From Alphaproteobacteria bacterium WMHbin7 (GTDB lineage Bacteria; Pseudomonadota; Alphaproteobacteria; Rhodospirillales; WMHbin7), in the NCBI GenBank assembly GCA_002753155.1, contig PDZW01000017.1:1-64000 (forward strand): a stretch of DNA of 64,000 nt, read 5' to 3'. A program made the translations under genes and the position numbers. A model generated the notes under the pieces. It was not told where the DNA came from. It ran no database searches and worked only from the letters and a program-made list of their open reading frames with translations. The first letter of the stretch is position 1. Each line of letters opens with the position of its first letter. Below, piece after piece: positions 29,052 to 39,162 of the stretch.

Positions 29052-29570
29052 ATGGCGTTGGTTCTGATTTCGTTTTTCGCCCCCGACCGCACCGGCCTGA
29101 TTGCCGCCGTGGCGGGACGCTTGTTCGAGCTGGGAGCCAATCTGGGCGACGCCAGCTTCGCCGTTCTGGGATCGGGCGCCGAGATGAGCGCCGTTTCGGA
29201 AATTCCCGATGCCCTTTCCGCCGAGGAACTGCGCTCACACTTGTTGCAACTGCCCGAGCTGGCCGGGGCCAAGTTGGACGTCACGCCCTTTGCACTTGAT
29301 CCCGCACACGGACCTGCGGCCCGGGTGACGCACCGCATCACCGTGACCGGCGGCGACCGACCGGGCCTGATCGCCCGCCTGTCCGAGGTCTTCGGCAATT
29401 TCGACGCCAATATCGTGACCATGAATGCCGAACATGTTCCAGGCCTGCAGGGAGGGCGGCGTTATATCATCCGTTTTGCCGTGGCCATTCCCGAGGGGCG
29501 GGCCAATAGCTGCCTTGCCACCGTCGCCAACACGGCGGAAGAACTAAGCCAGACGGTGAGTTTCGAGTAG
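29052..29570 (+). CDS. tandem ACT-domain protein (GcvR-like)
   Basis: About 172 residues with two ACT-type regulatory domains: ISFFAPDRTGLIAAVAGRLF (20 residues) and ITVTGGDRPGLIARLSEVFG (20 residues). This is the GcvR-like arrangement, which binds amino acids and regulates partners by protein contact. The ATG at 29052 has AGGAG 9 nt upstream; an in-frame ATG at 28830 lies deep within the EAL gene and was rejected. It follows the EAL gene by 23 nt and may share its transcript. Confidence 0.82.
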   Translation: MALVLISFFAPDRTGLIAAVAGRLFELGANLGDASFAVLGSGAEMSAVSEIPDALSAEELRSHLLQLPELAGAKLDVTPFALDPAHGPAARVTHRITVTGGDRPGLIARLSEVFGNFDANIVTMNAEHVPGLQGGRRYIIRFAVAIPEGRANSCLATVANTAEELSQTVSFE

Positions 29571-29603
29571 CCGCCTGCCCGCCCGGCGCCTGAGGGCCGC
29601 TAA

Positions 29604-30194
29604 CTACGCGTGCCCGGCTTCGCCAGCCAGCCAGGCGGGATCGACATGGGTATGGATCAGCTTCATGGCGCGTTCCCAAGCCGAGCCGGTTTCGTCGCCA
29701 AACAGCAGATCGTCGCTGGCCGGAGCGGTCAGCCAGACATTCTCGGCTATTTCTTGCTCAAGCTGGCCCGCCCCCCATCCGGCATAACCCAAGGCCAGGA
29801 AGTTCTTTTTGGGGCCGTGGCCGCCCACGATATCCCTTAAGACGTCGATAGTGGCGGTCAGCCCCACATGATCATCGACCATCAGGGTCGATTCGTGGCG
29901 ATAATCGGCGGTATGCAGCACGAAGCCGCGCCCGGTTTCGACCGGGCCTCCGAAATGGACGCTAATCAGATCCTGGGCGCCATTTTCGGCCACGATGCCC
30001 AACTGCTCCAAAAGATCGCCGAAATTGAAGCTATCGAGAACGCGATTGACCACCAGCCCCATGGCGCCTTCGGGACCGTGGGCGCAGACATAGATGACGG
30101 CCCGCGAAAAGCGCGGATCGTTCATCTGCGGCATGGCGATCAGAAGCTGACCGGCCAGAAAGCCGCCCCTGGGTTCGATACTCGACATCCACAT
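29604..30194 (-). CDS. YqgE/AlgH family protein (UPF0301)
   Basis: About 196 residues, normal for the family. Characteristic blocks are GGFLAGQLLIAMPQMNDPRF (20 residues), VIYVCAHGPEGAMGLVVNR, VHFGGPVETGRGFVLH and ALGYAGWGAGQLEQE. Biochemical function is not established for the family. The start is ATG at 30194 or 30188. It is divergent from the DsbD-like gene with a 22-bp gap, so the two must share a very compact promoter region. Confidence 0.9.
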   Translation of the reverse strand: MWMSSIEPRGGFLAGQLLIAMPQMNDPRFSRAVIYVCAHGPEGAMGLVVNRVLDSFNFGDLLEQLGIVAENGAQDLISVHFGGPVETGRGFVLHTADYRHESTLMVDDHVGLTATIDVLRDIVGGHGPKKNFLALGYAGWGAGQLEQEIAENVWLTAPASDDLLFGDETGSAWERAMKLIHTHVDPAWLAGEAGHA

Positions 30195-30216
30195 GAGATA
30201 GGCCTAGCCTTGCGCC

Positions 30217-32271
30217 ATGTCAAATCTCGTCCGCGTCCTTCCGATTTTACTGGCCGTCCTCATGGGGTCAGGACAGGCCTTTGCCGCCGCTTCGAGCTGG
30301 GCCGAGACCGAGGTGGGGCGCCTGCGCCTGATCAGCGCCCGGGATGCGGTGGACGACAACCACGAAATCCGCCTAGGCCTTGAATTCAAACTGAAAAAGG
30401 ACTGGAAGGTCTATTGGCGCTCGCCCGGCGAGGCGGGCTACGCCCCCAAGCTGGATTGGACGGGTTCGGCCAATCTGCAGGAGATCGCCATCTCCTGGCC
30501 GGTGCCGGAGCGTTTCACCATCCTGGGCATCGAAACGGTGGGCTATAAGGGCGATCTGGTGCTGCCCCTGACCGCGCGTCCGATTCTCAAGGGCCAGGGG
30601 CTCGATCTCAAGCTCAGTCTCGACGTGCTGGCCTGCAGCGACATCTGCGTGCCCGTGCTGGCCGAGCTGCGTCTTTCCCTGCCTGCGGGCGCGGACGGGC
30701 TTTCCAATGAGGCGGGACGCATCAGCCAATATCAATCGCGCGTTCCCGGCGATGGTGCCGCGCACGGATTAAGGCTTTTGAAGCTTGAGCGCAGGGGAAA
30801 GGATCGGCTTTTCGCCCTGGCCGAGGCCGATCCCCCCTTCATCGCCCCCGATCTGTTCATCGAGGGACCAGAAGGAGCGCTGTTTTCCGCCCCCAAGGTC
30901 TTGTTGTCGGATCGCAACCGCCGGGCCAGCTTCGAGATTGCGGCAACCCAACTGCCGAAGGACGGGCTGGCAGGTAAGGAACTGACCGTCACCCTGGCCG
31001 ATGGCGGAAGGGGATTGGAAGCCCGCCAGACCCCCGGTGACGGCGCCAGGGCCTCGGCCAGTCCCGCCTCATGGCTGGGCATGATCGGCCTGGCCCTGCT
31101 GGGCGGATTGATTTTGAACCTGATGCCTTGTGTTCTGCCCGTCCTGTCCTTGAAGGTGCTGGGTCTGATCAGTCACGGCGGGGCCGAGCGGCGCCAGATT
31201 CGCCTCAGCTTCGTGGCCTCGGCCGCGGGCATTCTGACCTCGTTCCTGCTCTTGGGCCTGGGTGCCGTGGGCCTGAAGCTGACCGGCAATGCTGTTGGCT
31301 GGGGCCTGCAATTCCAAGAGCCCATGTTCCTTTCCTTCCTGGCCGCCCTGGTGGTCCTGTTCGCTGCCAACATGGCGGGGTTTTTCGAAATCGGCCTGCC
31401 CGCCTGGATCGGCGGCAGCGGGCGCGCCCTGGGTCACCCGCACGGACTCATTCAACATTTCGCCGCCGGCATGTTCGCCACCCTTCTGGCCACACCCTGC
31501 TCGGCCCCCTTCCTGGGCACCGCCGTCGGCTTTGCCCTGGCGGCGGGCCCCTTGGAGATCGTGATCATCTTCTTGTGCCTGGGGCTGGGCATGGCCGGAC
31601 CCTATCTGGCCGTGGCCGCTCTACCCCAATTGGCCTCGCGCCTACCCAGATCCGGGCCCTGGATGGTGACCCTGAAGCGCCTTTTGGCCCTGGTGTTGGT
31701 GGGCACGGCGCTGTGGCTGATCTGGGTCATCGCCTCCCAGGCCGGGCGGGGTGCGGCCCATGTCGTGCTGGCCCTGCTCGGCATGGCGGGGTTTATGCTG
31801 GCCCTGCGCCACCGCCTCAAGGCCCCGCTGTTCGGCTATACGGCTCTGATTGCGATTTTGCTGGCCATTCCCGCCCCCCGATTCGTTCCCGACACCGAGC
31901 ACAAGGCGATCGTGAATGAATCCTACTGGCAGCCCTTTGACGAGGCGGCGATTCCCCGCCTGGTCCAACAGGGCAAAAGGGTCTTCGTGGATGTCACTGC
32001 CGACTGGTGCGTTACCTGCCAGGTCAACAAGCGCCTGGTCCTCAGCCGCGAGACGGTCCAGGCCCTGCTGACCGATCCCGGCGTTGTGGCGATGCAGGCC
32101 GACTGGACCAGGCCCAACGAAACCATCGGAACCTATCTCGCCAAGTTCGGGCGCTACGGCATTCCCTTCAATGTGGTCTACGGCCCGGGAGCGCCCGAAG
32201 GCCTGCCCCTGCCCGAACTATTGAGCGAGCAGGCGGTCATCGAGGCTTTGGGGAAGGCAAAACAACAGTAG
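30217..32271 (+). CDS. DsbD/ScsB-like thiol:disulfide interchange protein
   Basis: 684 residues. A signal peptide (residues 1-24) is followed by a periplasmic N-terminal domain with a Cys pair (LACSDICVPV), then eight or so membrane helices with the CcdA-type cysteines in LMPCVLPVLSLK and TPCSAPFLGT. A C-terminal periplasmic thioredoxin-like domain has WCVTCQVNK near residues 597-605. Such proteins carry electrons from cytoplasmic thioredoxin to periplasmic disulfides, including apocytochromes c. The N-terminal domain resembles ScsB more than classical DsbD. Confidence 0.9.
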   Translation: MSNLVRVLPILLAVLMGSGQAFAAASSWAETEVGRLRLISARDAVDDNHEIRLGLEFKLKKDWKVYWRSPGEAGYAPKLDWTGSANLQEIAISWPVPERFTILGIETVGYKGDLVLPLTARPILKGQGLDLKLSLDVLACSDICVPVLAELRLSLPAGADGLSNEAGRISQYQSRVPGDGAAHGLRLLKLERRGKDRLFALAEADPPFIAPDLFIEGPEGALFSAPKVLLSDRNRRASFEIAATQLPKDGLAGKELTVTLADGGRGLEARQTPGDGARASASPASWLGMIGLALLGGLILNLMPCVLPVLSLKVLGLISHGGAERRQIRLSFVASAAGILTSFLLLGLGAVGLKLTGNAVGWGLQFQEPMFLSFLAALVVLFAANMAGFFEIGLPAWIGGSGRALGHPHGLIQHFAAGMFATLLATPCSAPFLGTAVGFALAAGPLEIVIIFLCLGLGMAGPYLAVAALPQLASRLPRSGPWMVTLKRLLALVLVGTALWLIWVIASQAGRGAAHVVLALLGMAGFMLALRHRLKAPLFGYTALIAILLAIPAPRFVPDTEHKAIVNESYWQPFDEAAIPRLVQQGKRVFVDVTADWCVTCQVNKRLVLSRETVQALLTDPGVVAMQADWTRPNETIGTYLAKFGRYGIPFNVVYGPGAPEGLPLPELLSEQAVIEALGKAKQQ

Positions 32272-32302
32272 GGCGCGGGCATTTCCGTTACTACAAAAAT
32301 CC

Positions 32303-32331
32303 TTGACGGCCCGATTTGTTGTTGTTACGAT
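32303..32331 (+). promoter_or_regulatory. sigma-70-like promoter of BrnTA module 1
   Basis: TTGACG (32303-32308), a 17-bp spacer and TACGAT (32326-32331). The start codon begins 8 nt after the -10 element, so the transcript would be leaderless or nearly so. Confidence 0.6.
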
Positions 32332-32338
32332 AAGTCTT

Positions 32339-32617
32339 GTGAACATAACCTTCGACCCCGCCAAGCGCGCTGCCGCCCTGCGAGACCGAGGGCTTGATTT
32401 CGCCGATGCCTCTAAGGTGTTTGCAACAGATGTGTTCGAGATAGAAGACAATCGGTTCGATTATGGTGAACGACGTATCATGTGTTTTGGCATGCTGGAT
32501 GATCGTCTGGTCGTAGTCGGGTATGTCCAGCGCGGCGAATCGCGCCATATTTTCACGATGAGGAAAGCCAATGACCGGGAAAAAAAGCGCTTTGGGCAGC
32601 GACTTGGCCAGAGTTGA
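32339..32617 (+). CDS. brnT: BrnT-family ribonuclease toxin (module 1)
   Basis: About 92 residues. FDPAKRAAALRDRGLDFADA at the N-terminus (20 residues), a D.R.DYGERR block and [17 protein letters not shown] at the end follow the BrnT order. BrnT is an RNase-fold toxin neutralised by BrnA. The GTG at 32339 gives the usual short N-terminus; a longer ATG frame from 32303 overlaps the promoter. The RIISAR-type block of most BrnT proteins is RHIFTM here. The antitoxin gene overlaps its last 47 nt. Confidence 0.85.
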   Translation: MNITFDPAKRAAALRDRGLDFADASKVFATDVFEIEDNRFDYGERRIMCFGMLDDRLVVVGYVQRGESRHIFTMRKANDREKKRFGQRLGQS

Positions 32618-32858
32618 CGCCCATGTCATCCAACCGCACGAGTACGAAGAGATACCTGAGTGGACGGATGAGATGTTCGCCCGCGCCGATCACTACAGGA
32701 ATGGCAAGCTGATCAGCCGGGGACGCCCTTGCAAGGAAAACCCCAAGCTCTCCACCACCATCCGCCTAGATGCCGATGTAGTGGCCCATTTCCGCGCCGA
32801 GGGTCCCGGCTGGCAGACCAGAATCAATCAGGCCCTTCGCAAAGCGGCGGGGATGTAG
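32571..32858 (+). CDS. brnA: BrnA-family antitoxin (module 1)
   Basis: 95 residues. [13 protein letters not shown] and KLISRGRP lead to the ribbon-helix-helix part [20 protein letters not shown] (20 residues) and [14 protein letters not shown]. BrnA dimers bind BrnT and the operon promoter. Its start lies inside brnT (47-nt overlap), and its end overlaps the convergent rnhA by 35 nt. Confidence 0.87.
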   Translation: MTGKKSALGSDLARVDAHVIQPHEYEEIPEWTDEMFARADHYRNGKLISRGRPCKENPKLSTTIRLDADVVAHFRAEGPGWQTRINQALRKAAGM

Positions 32859-33294
32859 ACCTAATCCCCTTGATGGCCTCGCGGGCCAGCTTGTCTGCCC
32901 GTTCGTTCATCACATCGCCGGCATGGCCCTTGACCCAGCGCCAATGGATGTCGTGGGGTTTCACCGCCTGATCGAGGCGTTGCCACAGATCGGCGTTCTT
33001 CACCGGTTTTTTATCGGCGGTGCGCCAGGAGCGCGCCTTCCATCCGGCCAACCATTCGGTGATGCCCTTATGCACATACTGGCTGTCGGTGGCGATCTCG
33101 ACCTTGGAGGCGCGCTTCAAGCTTTCCAGCGCCATGATCACCGCCATCATTTCCATGCGGTTGTTGGTGGTGGGCGTCTCACCGCCCGACAGGTCCTTTT
33201 CGTGCCCGCGCCAGATCAGCACGGCCCCCCAGCCGCCGGGACCGGGATTGCCCGAACAGGCCCCGTCGGTCCAGATGCGCACCTTATCTGGCAT
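32824..33294 (-). CDS. rnhA: ribonuclease HI
   Basis: 156 residues. The catalytic carboxylates are visible in order: Asp in [19 protein letters not shown], Glu in [14 protein letters not shown], Asp in ATDSQYV and Asp in NERADKLA. It removes RNA from RNA-DNA hybrids. The start overlaps the thrB stop by 11 nt; thrB-rnhA is a common alphaproteobacterial pair. The 3' end runs into the convergent brnA. Confidence 0.95.
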   Translation of the reverse strand: MPDKVRIWTDGACSGNPGPGGWGAVLIWRGHEKDLSGGETPTTNNRMEMMAVIMALESLKRASKVEIATDSQYVHKGITEWLAGWKARSWRTADKKPVKNADLWQRLDQAVKPHDIHWRWVKGHAGDVMNERADKLAREAIKGIRSTSPPLCEGPD

Positions 33295-34252
33295 CGAGAC
33301 CGTAGGCGGCGGCCGAGCGGATCCCCTGATGAAAGCGCAGCTTCTTAAGATATTCGCGGGGATCCTTGCGGGTGACGAAGGCGCCTGGGGGCGTATTCAG
33401 CCAATCATAAAGACGGGTCAGCAAGAAGCGCATCGCAGCGCCTCGGCACAAAAGCGGCAGTGCCGCTACCTCGGCTTCCTCGAGCGGGCGCACCTTTTCA
33501 TAGGCCCCCAGCAGCAGGCGGGCCTTGGTGGCGTTGAAGCTGAGATCCTTCTCGAAGCACCAGGCATTCAGGCAGATCGCGATGTCGTAGGTCAGAAAAT
33601 CGGTGCAGGCAAAATAGAAATCGATCAGGCCCGACAGCTTGTCGCCCAGAAAAAAGACATTGTCGGGAAAGAGATCGGCATGAATGACGCCCTTGGGCAG
33701 ATCCAGGGGCCATTCCTTTTCCAACTGATCCAATTCCTGGGCGATCTGTTTCTCCAAGCCGGGCGACACCTGATCAGCACCCTGGCGGGCCTGCTCGAAC
33801 AAGGGCCGCCAGCCCGCCACCGATAGCGCGTTGGCCCGCACCCCCTTGAAGTCGCCTCCCGCCTTGTGCAACGCGCCTAAGGCCTGACCCAGGGCCTGGC
33901 AATGCCAGGGCTGAAGGCTTCGGGCCGACATGCCTTTAAGAAAGCTGACCATGGCGGCAGGCCTAGCGCAAAGCTGGCGCAGCGCCTGGCCGTCGCGGCC
34001 ATGAATGGGTGTGGGACAAGCCAGCCCTCTGGCGGCCAGATGCTCCATGAGGCTCAGGAAAAAGGGCAGATCCTCGGGCCGGGTGCGCTTTTCGTAAAGC
34101 GTCAGAATATATTGGCCACGCTCGGTCTCGAGCAGGAAGTTCGAATTCTCGACCCCCTCGGCGATGCCCTTGAAGCTTTGCACAGCCCCGATATCGTACT
34201 GGGCCGCAAAGGCAGCCAGTTCTTCGTCGGAAACCTCGGTATAGACGGCCAT
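33284..34252 (-). CDS. thrB: homoserine kinase (aminoglycoside-phosphotransferase fold)
   Basis: 322 residues. Alphaproteobacterial ThrB of the choline/aminoglycoside kinase fold phosphorylates homoserine in threonine synthesis. [20 protein letters not shown] at the start (20 residues) and the kinase blocks [15 protein letters not shown] and [19 protein letters not shown] are characteristic. Upstream of rnhA with an 11-nt overlap. In many relatives ispH precedes it, but here the divergent lipoprotein gene does. Confidence 0.93.
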   Translation of the reverse strand: MAVYTEVSDEELAAFAAQYDIGAVQSFKGIAEGVENSNFLLETERGQYILTLYEKRTRPEDLPFFLSLMEHLAARGLACPTPIHGRDGQALRQLCARPAAMVSFLKGMSARSLQPWHCQALGQALGALHKAGGDFKGVRANALSVAGWRPLFEQARQGADQVSPGLEKQIAQELDQLEKEWPLDLPKGVIHADLFPDNVFFLGDKLSGLIDFYFACTDFLTYDIAICLNAWCFEKDLSFNATKARLLLGAYEKVRPLEEAEVAALPLLCRGAAMRFLLTRLYDWLNTPPGAFVTRKDPREYLKKLRFHQGIRSAAAYGLDAR

Positions 34253-34372
34253 GCGGGGGCTACACGCTAGAGCTTGTGGATAAAGATATCGCGGGTCTTG
34301 TGCCGGGGGACCGGCTCAACTAGAGTTCCCCACCGGCCCTTCCTACTAGCACAGACGGCAAAGCGAACCAAG

Positions 34373-34912
34373 ATGCGCAAATTTTTCCCTGCCCGCCCGC
34401 TCCTGCCGCTTTTGGCGGCGGTCCTGCTTGTGTCGGGCTGCGCCGAGATGAAAAACAAGGTCATGGGCAAGGAGGTGGGCCAGTGCCCGACCATCCGCAT
34501 CCTGGCCGATGCGGCGCATCAGACGAAGTTCAAGCCGGGTCCCGGGCGCGACATCACCGATATCCTTTATACGCTCGATCTGGTGGATTATCAGGGCTCG
34601 TGCGGCTGGCGCGACAAGGACACCCACATCGAAACCGCCATCAAGGTGATGTTCGACATCGACCGCGGGCCAGCCAATCTCCAGGGCCTGGGTGAAATTC
34701 TCTATTTCGTGGCGGTCGAGAACCGCGCCAAGCAAATCTTCTCGACCAAGTTCAAGTTCGATCCCAGCATGCCCAAGCTGCGTCAGGTTGACGAGGAAGT
34801 GTCGATCGACATTCCCATCCGCCCCGGCGACACGCCCTACAACACGGTAATCTGGCTGGGCCTCCAGTTGTCTCCCGACGAACTGGACTATAATCGCCGC
34901 ACCAGGAAGTGA
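34373..34912 (+). CDS. conserved-type lipoprotein of unknown function
   Basis: About 179 residues. The N-terminus is a lipoprotein signal with lipobox LVSGC (Cys23). The mature part ([38 protein letters not shown]) is beta-rich by composition and I cannot assign a family. The ATG at 34373 directly precedes the signal; the longer frame from 34274 adds a non-signal leader. It overlaps the mutS GTG start by 4 nt (GTGA), so the two are coupled. Confidence 0.75.
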   Translation: MRKFFPARPLLPLLAAVLLVSGCAEMKNKVMGKEVGQCPTIRILADAAHQTKFKPGPGRDITDILYTLDLVDYQGSCGWRDKDTHIETAIKVMFDIDRGPANLQGLGEILYFVAVENRAKQIFSTKFKFDPSMPKLRQVDEEVSIDIPIRPGDTPYNTVIWLGLQLSPDELDYNRRTRK

Positions 34913-37560
34913 ATGAACTAGCAGAAATCCCCGGCGACGCTTCGCCGATGATGGCCCAGTATCTGGGTATCAAGGCCCAGTATGCGGAATGTTTGTTGTT
35001 TTACCGCATGGGCGATTTCTACGAACTTTTTTTCGAGGACGCCGAAAAGGCGGCGCGAGCGCTTGATATCGCCCTGACCAAACGCGGCAAGCATCTGGGC
35101 AATGACATTCCGATGTGCGGCGTGCCCGTCCACAGCCACGAGGCTTATCTGGCCAAGCTGATTCGCCAGGGCTTCAAGGTGGCTGTCTGCGAGCAGTTGG
35201 AAGATCCGGCCGAAGCCAAGAAGCGCGGCTCGAAATCGGTGGTCAAGCGCGACGTCATCCGGCTGATCACGCCGGGCACGCTGACCGAGGACACGCTGCT
35301 TGATTCCAGACGCAATAATTATCTGGCGGCTCTGGCCGAGCAGGCGGGCGCTTTGGGTCTGGCTTGGCTCGACCTTTCTACCGGCGAAGTGGCAACGCAG
35401 GAAACGGCCCCTTCCGATCTTGCGGCAAGTCTGTCAGGCCTCAATGCCGGTGAAATTCTGATTCCCGACCGCCTGCTTGCGCACCCCTTGCTCGCCCTTC
35501 CCCTGGCCGATTGGAAATCACGGCTCAACCCCCTGCCTTCCAGCCGGTTCGATGCCGAGAATGCCCGCATGCGCCTGGAGCGCCATTACGGCGTTGCCTC
35601 GCTCGATGGCTTTGGCGCCTTCTCGCGGGCCGAGACGGCGGCCCTGGGGGCACTGACCGATTATGTCGATCTGACCCAGAAGGGGCGCCTTGCCCTGTTG
35701 GCCAAACCTAGGCGAATTGCCCGGGAAGCCGTCATGTCGATCGATGCCGCAACCAGGCGCAATCTCGAACTTGTGGAAACCCTGTCCGGCGAGCGCAAGG
35801 GCAGCCTGCTGGCCGTGATCGACCGCACGCAGACGGGGCCGGGTGCGCGCCGATTGGCGCAATGGCTCTCGGCCCCCCTGACCGATCCCAAAGCAATTGC
35901 GGCGCGTCACGATCTGGTCGGCTTTTTCAAGCAGGCCGATGTGCTGAGGGCGGACATTCGCTTGGAATTGCGCCAGACCGCCGACATGGAACGCGCCCTT
36001 GCCCGCCTGGGCTTGGGCCGCGGCGGACCTCGTGATCTGGCCTCTTTGCGCGACACACTTTTATGCATTCCGCGCCTGCGCAGGCTTCTGTCAAAGCCTG
36101 AACCAGTGCCCCCGCTGGGTCTTGCCGAGCTCGGAAATCGCCTGGATACGCATGACGAACTGTCCGACACGCTTTCCCGCGCCCTGGGTCCCGACCTGCC
36201 GCCCTCGGCCAATGACGGCGGTTTCATCGCACCCGGCTATCATGCGGGACTGGACGAGTTGCGCGAGATCGCCTTCGAGAGCAAGCGGGTGATGAATGCG
36301 CTGCAGGCCCGCTATGCCGAGATCACCGGGATTGCGGCGCTTAAGCTGCGCCAGAACAACGTGATCGGGCTTTATCTGGAAATTCCCGCCAAGCAGGCCG
36401 TGCGCATGGGGCCTGAATTCATTCATCGCCAGACCATGGCGGGTGCCTTGCGCTACACCACGCCCGAGTTGATCACGCTGGAAGAAAAGCTGCGCGGCGC
36501 CGAGGGCAAGTCGCTAGCACTGGAACGCGAATTGTTTGACGGCCTGGCCGCCATGGCGCTTGGGGTGCAAGATTCCCTGTTCGCCACGGCGCATGGCTTA
36601 AGTGATCTCGATGCGCTGACGGGGCTGGCCGAGTTGGCAAGGCTTGAAGATTGGTGCCGCCCCGAGGTGACCGAGGGGCTTGATTTCCATATCGAGGGTG
36701 GGCGACATCCCGTGGTCGAGGCGGCGCTGAAGGCGGCGCACGAAGGCCCCTTCGTGCCCAATGGCTGCGATCTGTCGCCCGAGCGCCGGCTGTGGCTGGT
36801 GACCGGCCCCAACATGGCGGGCAAAAGTACTTATCTGCGCCAGAATGCGCTGATCGTTCTCTTGGCCCAGATGGGTTCCTTCGTTCCGGCGGCCTCGGCC
36901 CGCTTTGGCGTGGTCGACCGCCTGTTTTCGCGCGTGGGTGCCGCCGACGATCTGGCGCGCGGTCGTTCCACCTTCATGGTCGAGATGGTGGAGACGGCGG
37001 CCATTCTCAATCAGGCGAGCGAGCGATCCTTGGTCATTCTCGACGAGATCGGACGCGGCACCGCCACCTTCGACGGTCTGTCCATCGCCTGGGCCACCGT
37101 CGAACACTTGCATGATGCCAATCGCTGCCGCGCCCTGTTTGCCACCCACTACCACGAGCTGACCTCGCTGGCCGCCAGATTGTCCCATCTCGCCTGCCAC
37201 AGCATGCGCGTCAAGGAATGGAAGGGCGACGTGATTTTTCTGCACGAGGTGGCACCTGGCACGGCTGATCGTTCCTATGGCATTCACGTAGCCAAGTTGG
37301 CGGGCTTGCCATCCGCCGTCATCGAACGCGCCGAAGACGTTCTTGCCCTGCTGGAAAAGGGCGAGCAGAGCTCGGCTCTGGCCCGGCTTGCCGACGACCT
37401 GCCGCTGTTTGCAGCCACCCGGCCCAAAAGTGGCGCAACCGAAAAGCCCTCGCCTCTGGCAGAAGCATTGGCGCTGATCGATCCTGACCAGCTGGCCCCG
37501 CGTGAAGCCCTGGAAGCTCTTTACCGACTCAAATCGCTGCTCAGCCAACCGCCACGATGA
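34909..37560 (+). CDS. mutS: DNA mismatch repair protein MutS
   Basis: 883 residues, full length. The mismatch-recognition Phe-X-Glu motif lies in [13 protein letters not shown]. The ATPase has Walker [17 protein letters not shown] near residue 632, the STFMVEMVE block, Walker [18 protein letters not shown] and ATHYHELT. It starts with GTG overlapping the lipoprotein stop. The 3' end overlaps the convergent methyltransferase gene by 20 nt. Confidence 0.97.
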   Translation: MNELAEIPGDASPMMAQYLGIKAQYAECLLFYRMGDFYELFFEDAEKAARALDIALTKRGKHLGNDIPMCGVPVHSHEAYLAKLIRQGFKVAVCEQLEDPAEAKKRGSKSVVKRDVIRLITPGTLTEDTLLDSRRNNYLAALAEQAGALGLAWLDLSTGEVATQETAPSDLAASLSGLNAGEILIPDRLLAHPLLALPLADWKSRLNPLPSSRFDAENARMRLERHYGVASLDGFGAFSRAETAALGALTDYVDLTQKGRLALLAKPRRIAREAVMSIDAATRRNLELVETLSGERKGSLLAVIDRTQTGPGARRLAQWLSAPLTDPKAIAARHDLVGFFKQADVLRADIRLELRQTADMERALARLGLGRGGPRDLASLRDTLLCIPRLRRLLSKPEPVPPLGLAELGNRLDTHDELSDTLSRALGPDLPPSANDGGFIAPGYHAGLDELREIAFESKRVMNALQARYAEITGIAALKLRQNNVIGLYLEIPAKQAVRMGPEFIHRQTMAGALRYTTPELITLEEKLRGAEGKSLALERELFDGLAAMALGVQDSLFATAHGLSDLDALTGLAELARLEDWCRPEVTEGLDFHIEGGRHPVVEAALKAAHEGPFVPNGCDLSPERRLWLVTGPNMAGKSTYLRQNALIVLLAQMGSFVPAASARFGVVDRLFSRVGAADDLARGRSTFMVEMVETAAILNQASERSLVILDEIGRGTATFDGLSIAWATVEHLHDANRCRALFATHYHELTSLAARLSHLACHSMRVKEWKGDVIFLHEVAPGTADRSYGIHVAKLAGLPSAVIERAEDVLALLEKGEQSSALARLADDLPLFAATRPKSGATEKPSPLAEALALIDPDQLAPREALEALYRLKSLLSQPPR

Positions 37561-38311
37561 AGAGACGACGAAAGGGCAACAGCGTTACCCCGTCAGAACG
37601 CTTGGGATAGGCAAGGCGAAGCCGCGTCCCCAGCTCTGCCAGGAAGCCTTCCTTCAAATCCGGTTGATCGGCCAGGGCCGCCAGATAGGGGCGCAGCGCC
37701 GTGCCCTTGATCCATTCCAGCACAGGGTCGTCTCCGGTCAGCGCTTGCTGATAGATGCTCTCCCAAATATCAAGATGCCCGGCAAGGCTCCTTAGGAGAT
37801 CGTGATAGGCCTCGGGCGCATGCATCTCGAACAGATCGCCAAGCGGAGCCAGAAGCTCGCGCCAGGGTCCATCATTTGCTACCTTAAGGATGGTGGTGTG
37901 CGACGCCTCTCCCTGGTTGCGCGGCATCTGAACGGCCAAAACACCACCAGGTGCCAGGTCCGACATTAGCCGGGGAAAGATCTCGCGATGTCCCTTGATC
38001 CAATGAAATAGCGCATTGGAAAAAATCAGATCGCCTGGTGAAGGTGGCCGCCAAGTGGCCAAGTCTGCTTTCATCCATTCAGCCCCGGGCAAATTCTTTT
38101 TGGCTTCGGCCAGCATCTCGACCGAGGAATCGACGCCGGTGATTTTTGCCTCCGGCCAGCGCTGGGCCAGTTGGCGCGTGACATTTCCGGCACCACAACC
38201 AAGATCGTAAATACGGCGCGGGGAATCCAGGGGAATGCGCGCCAGAAGATCAAGCGCCGGGCGCAGCCGAAGATCAGAGAACTTTAGATACTGCTTGGGG
38301 TCCCAGGTCAC
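37541..38311 (-). CDS. tam: trans-aconitate 2-methyltransferase-type SAM methyltransferase
   Basis: 256 residues. SAM-binding motif I is [20 protein letters not shown] (20 residues), followed by GVDSSVEML and [20 protein letters not shown] (20 residues), the latter characteristic of Tam, which esterifies trans-aconitate. [11 protein letters not shown] is the usual Tam N-terminus. The start is GTG, overlapping the stop of the amidohydrolase gene (GTGA). Confidence 0.88.
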   Translation of the reverse strand: MTWDPKQYLKFSDLRLRPALDLLARIPLDSPRRIYDLGCGAGNVTRQLAQRWPEAKITGVDSSVEMLAEAKKNLPGAEWMKADLATWRPPSPGDLIFSNALFHWIKGHREIFPRLMSDLAPGGVLAVQMPRNQGEASHTTILKVANDGPWRELLAPLGDLFEMHAPEAYHDLLRSLAGHLDIWESIYQQALTGDDPVLEWIKGTALRPYLAALADQPDLKEGFLAELGTRLRLAYPKRSDGVTLLPFRRLFIVAVG

Positions 38312-39162
38312 GTCAGCACCAAGGGCTTTAGCGTTTCGCAGAGAATTTCCGCCCAGGCTTCGGCCTTGCCCGGCTGATCAATCTCATCCTGGCGCAATTC
38401 GATTCCCACATGCAAGAGCTGCCTGTTGGCCCCGTGCCGGTTCAGACTGTACGCGAGTTCCCGCCCGGAATAGGGCAGATTATCGCCAACACAAAGGCCC
38501 TGGCGCTGGTTGAGGGCTTTGATCAGCGGCACGGCCAATCGACCATCCTGGTTCCAAAGAATGCCCACCTGCCAGGGACGGGCCTGGCCGTTCATGACCG
38601 GGGTGAAACTGTGCAGACTGACCAGAGCGGGTCGCCTGAAATCGAAGCCATTAAAAGGCTTCGATTGATGGCGTGAATCCGCTCTTGAAATTTGTTTTAG
38701 CGAAGGATTCACGTTTAACTCGGTGTCACCGGGGTGACTCGGAGTTAAACGATCCTGCGCTAGTGCCGGCCTGCCCAGACGTGCGATTTCCTTCTCGACG
38801 GCTTGGTGATAGGGAATGAAGTAGCGGTCGATCCGTTCGGTAGTTTCTGCATAGGTCAGATTGCGATTGCCGGGAATTTCGATGCCGTCGCTGTGGCTCG
38901 GAATGGCATCCGCATACCTTGGGTCGCGATTAAGATCGATGACAAGGCGCGACACCGAACCCAGCACCGCCGTTGCCCCCAGTCTGGCCGCCAAGCCCAG
39001 CGTCACCGCTTCGGCCCCGATATCCCAGGCGATATGCCGATTCAGATCGCTCGCGGACAGACCTAGATTTTGAAGCGGCGCGGGAATGGCATTGGCTGCG
39101 TGATCGCAGATGAGAAGGACGGGAGCGATAGCCCCCGGATTGACGATCCGATAGGGCTCTAT
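38308..39162 (-). CDS. N-formylglutamate amidohydrolase family protein with in-frame repeat insertion
   Basis: The frame encodes the family blocks VNPGAIAPVLLICDHAANAI (20 residues), LNRHIAWDIGAEAV, SRLVIDLNRDP, SHSDGIEIPGN and ALVSLHSFTPVMNGQARPW. N-terminal conserved residues extend to about 39147, but no ATG, GTG or TTG occurs upstream of them before an in-frame TAA at 39222-39220; the first ordinary start is GTG 39006, inside the conserved region. The 5' boundary given here is therefore nominal. About 42 residues between GRPAL and RRPALVSLH are encoded by palindromic DNA and have no counterpart in the family as I know it. The gene may be non-functional. Confidence 0.7.
   Translation of the reverse strand: MEPYRIVNPGAIAPVLLICDHAANAIPAPLQNLGLSASDLNRHIAWDIGAEAVTLGLAARLGATAVLGSVSRLVIDLNRDPRYADAIPSHSDGIEIPGNRNLTYAETTERIDRYFIPYHQAVEKEIARLGRPALAQDRLTPSHPGDTELNVNPSLKQISRADSRHQSKPFNGFDFRRPALVSLHSFTPVMNGQARPWQVGILWNQDGRLAVPLIKALNQRQGLCVGDNLPYSGRELAYSLNRHGANRQLLHVGIELRQDEIDQPGKAEAWAEILCETLKPLVLT
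38640..38765. repeat. composite palindromic element inside the amidohydrolase gene (family B copy 3)
   Basis: Three nested palindromes: a perfect 10-bp stem AATCGAAGCC/GGCTTCGATT (38640-38649, 38657-38666), an 8-bp stem GTGAATCC/GGATTCAC (38673-38680, 38705-38712), and an 18-bp arm pair starting GTTTAACTC and ending GAGTTAAAC (38712-38749, two mismatches). The right part aligns with 5337-5394 and 10323-10380. It is read through in frame. Confidence 0.75.
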
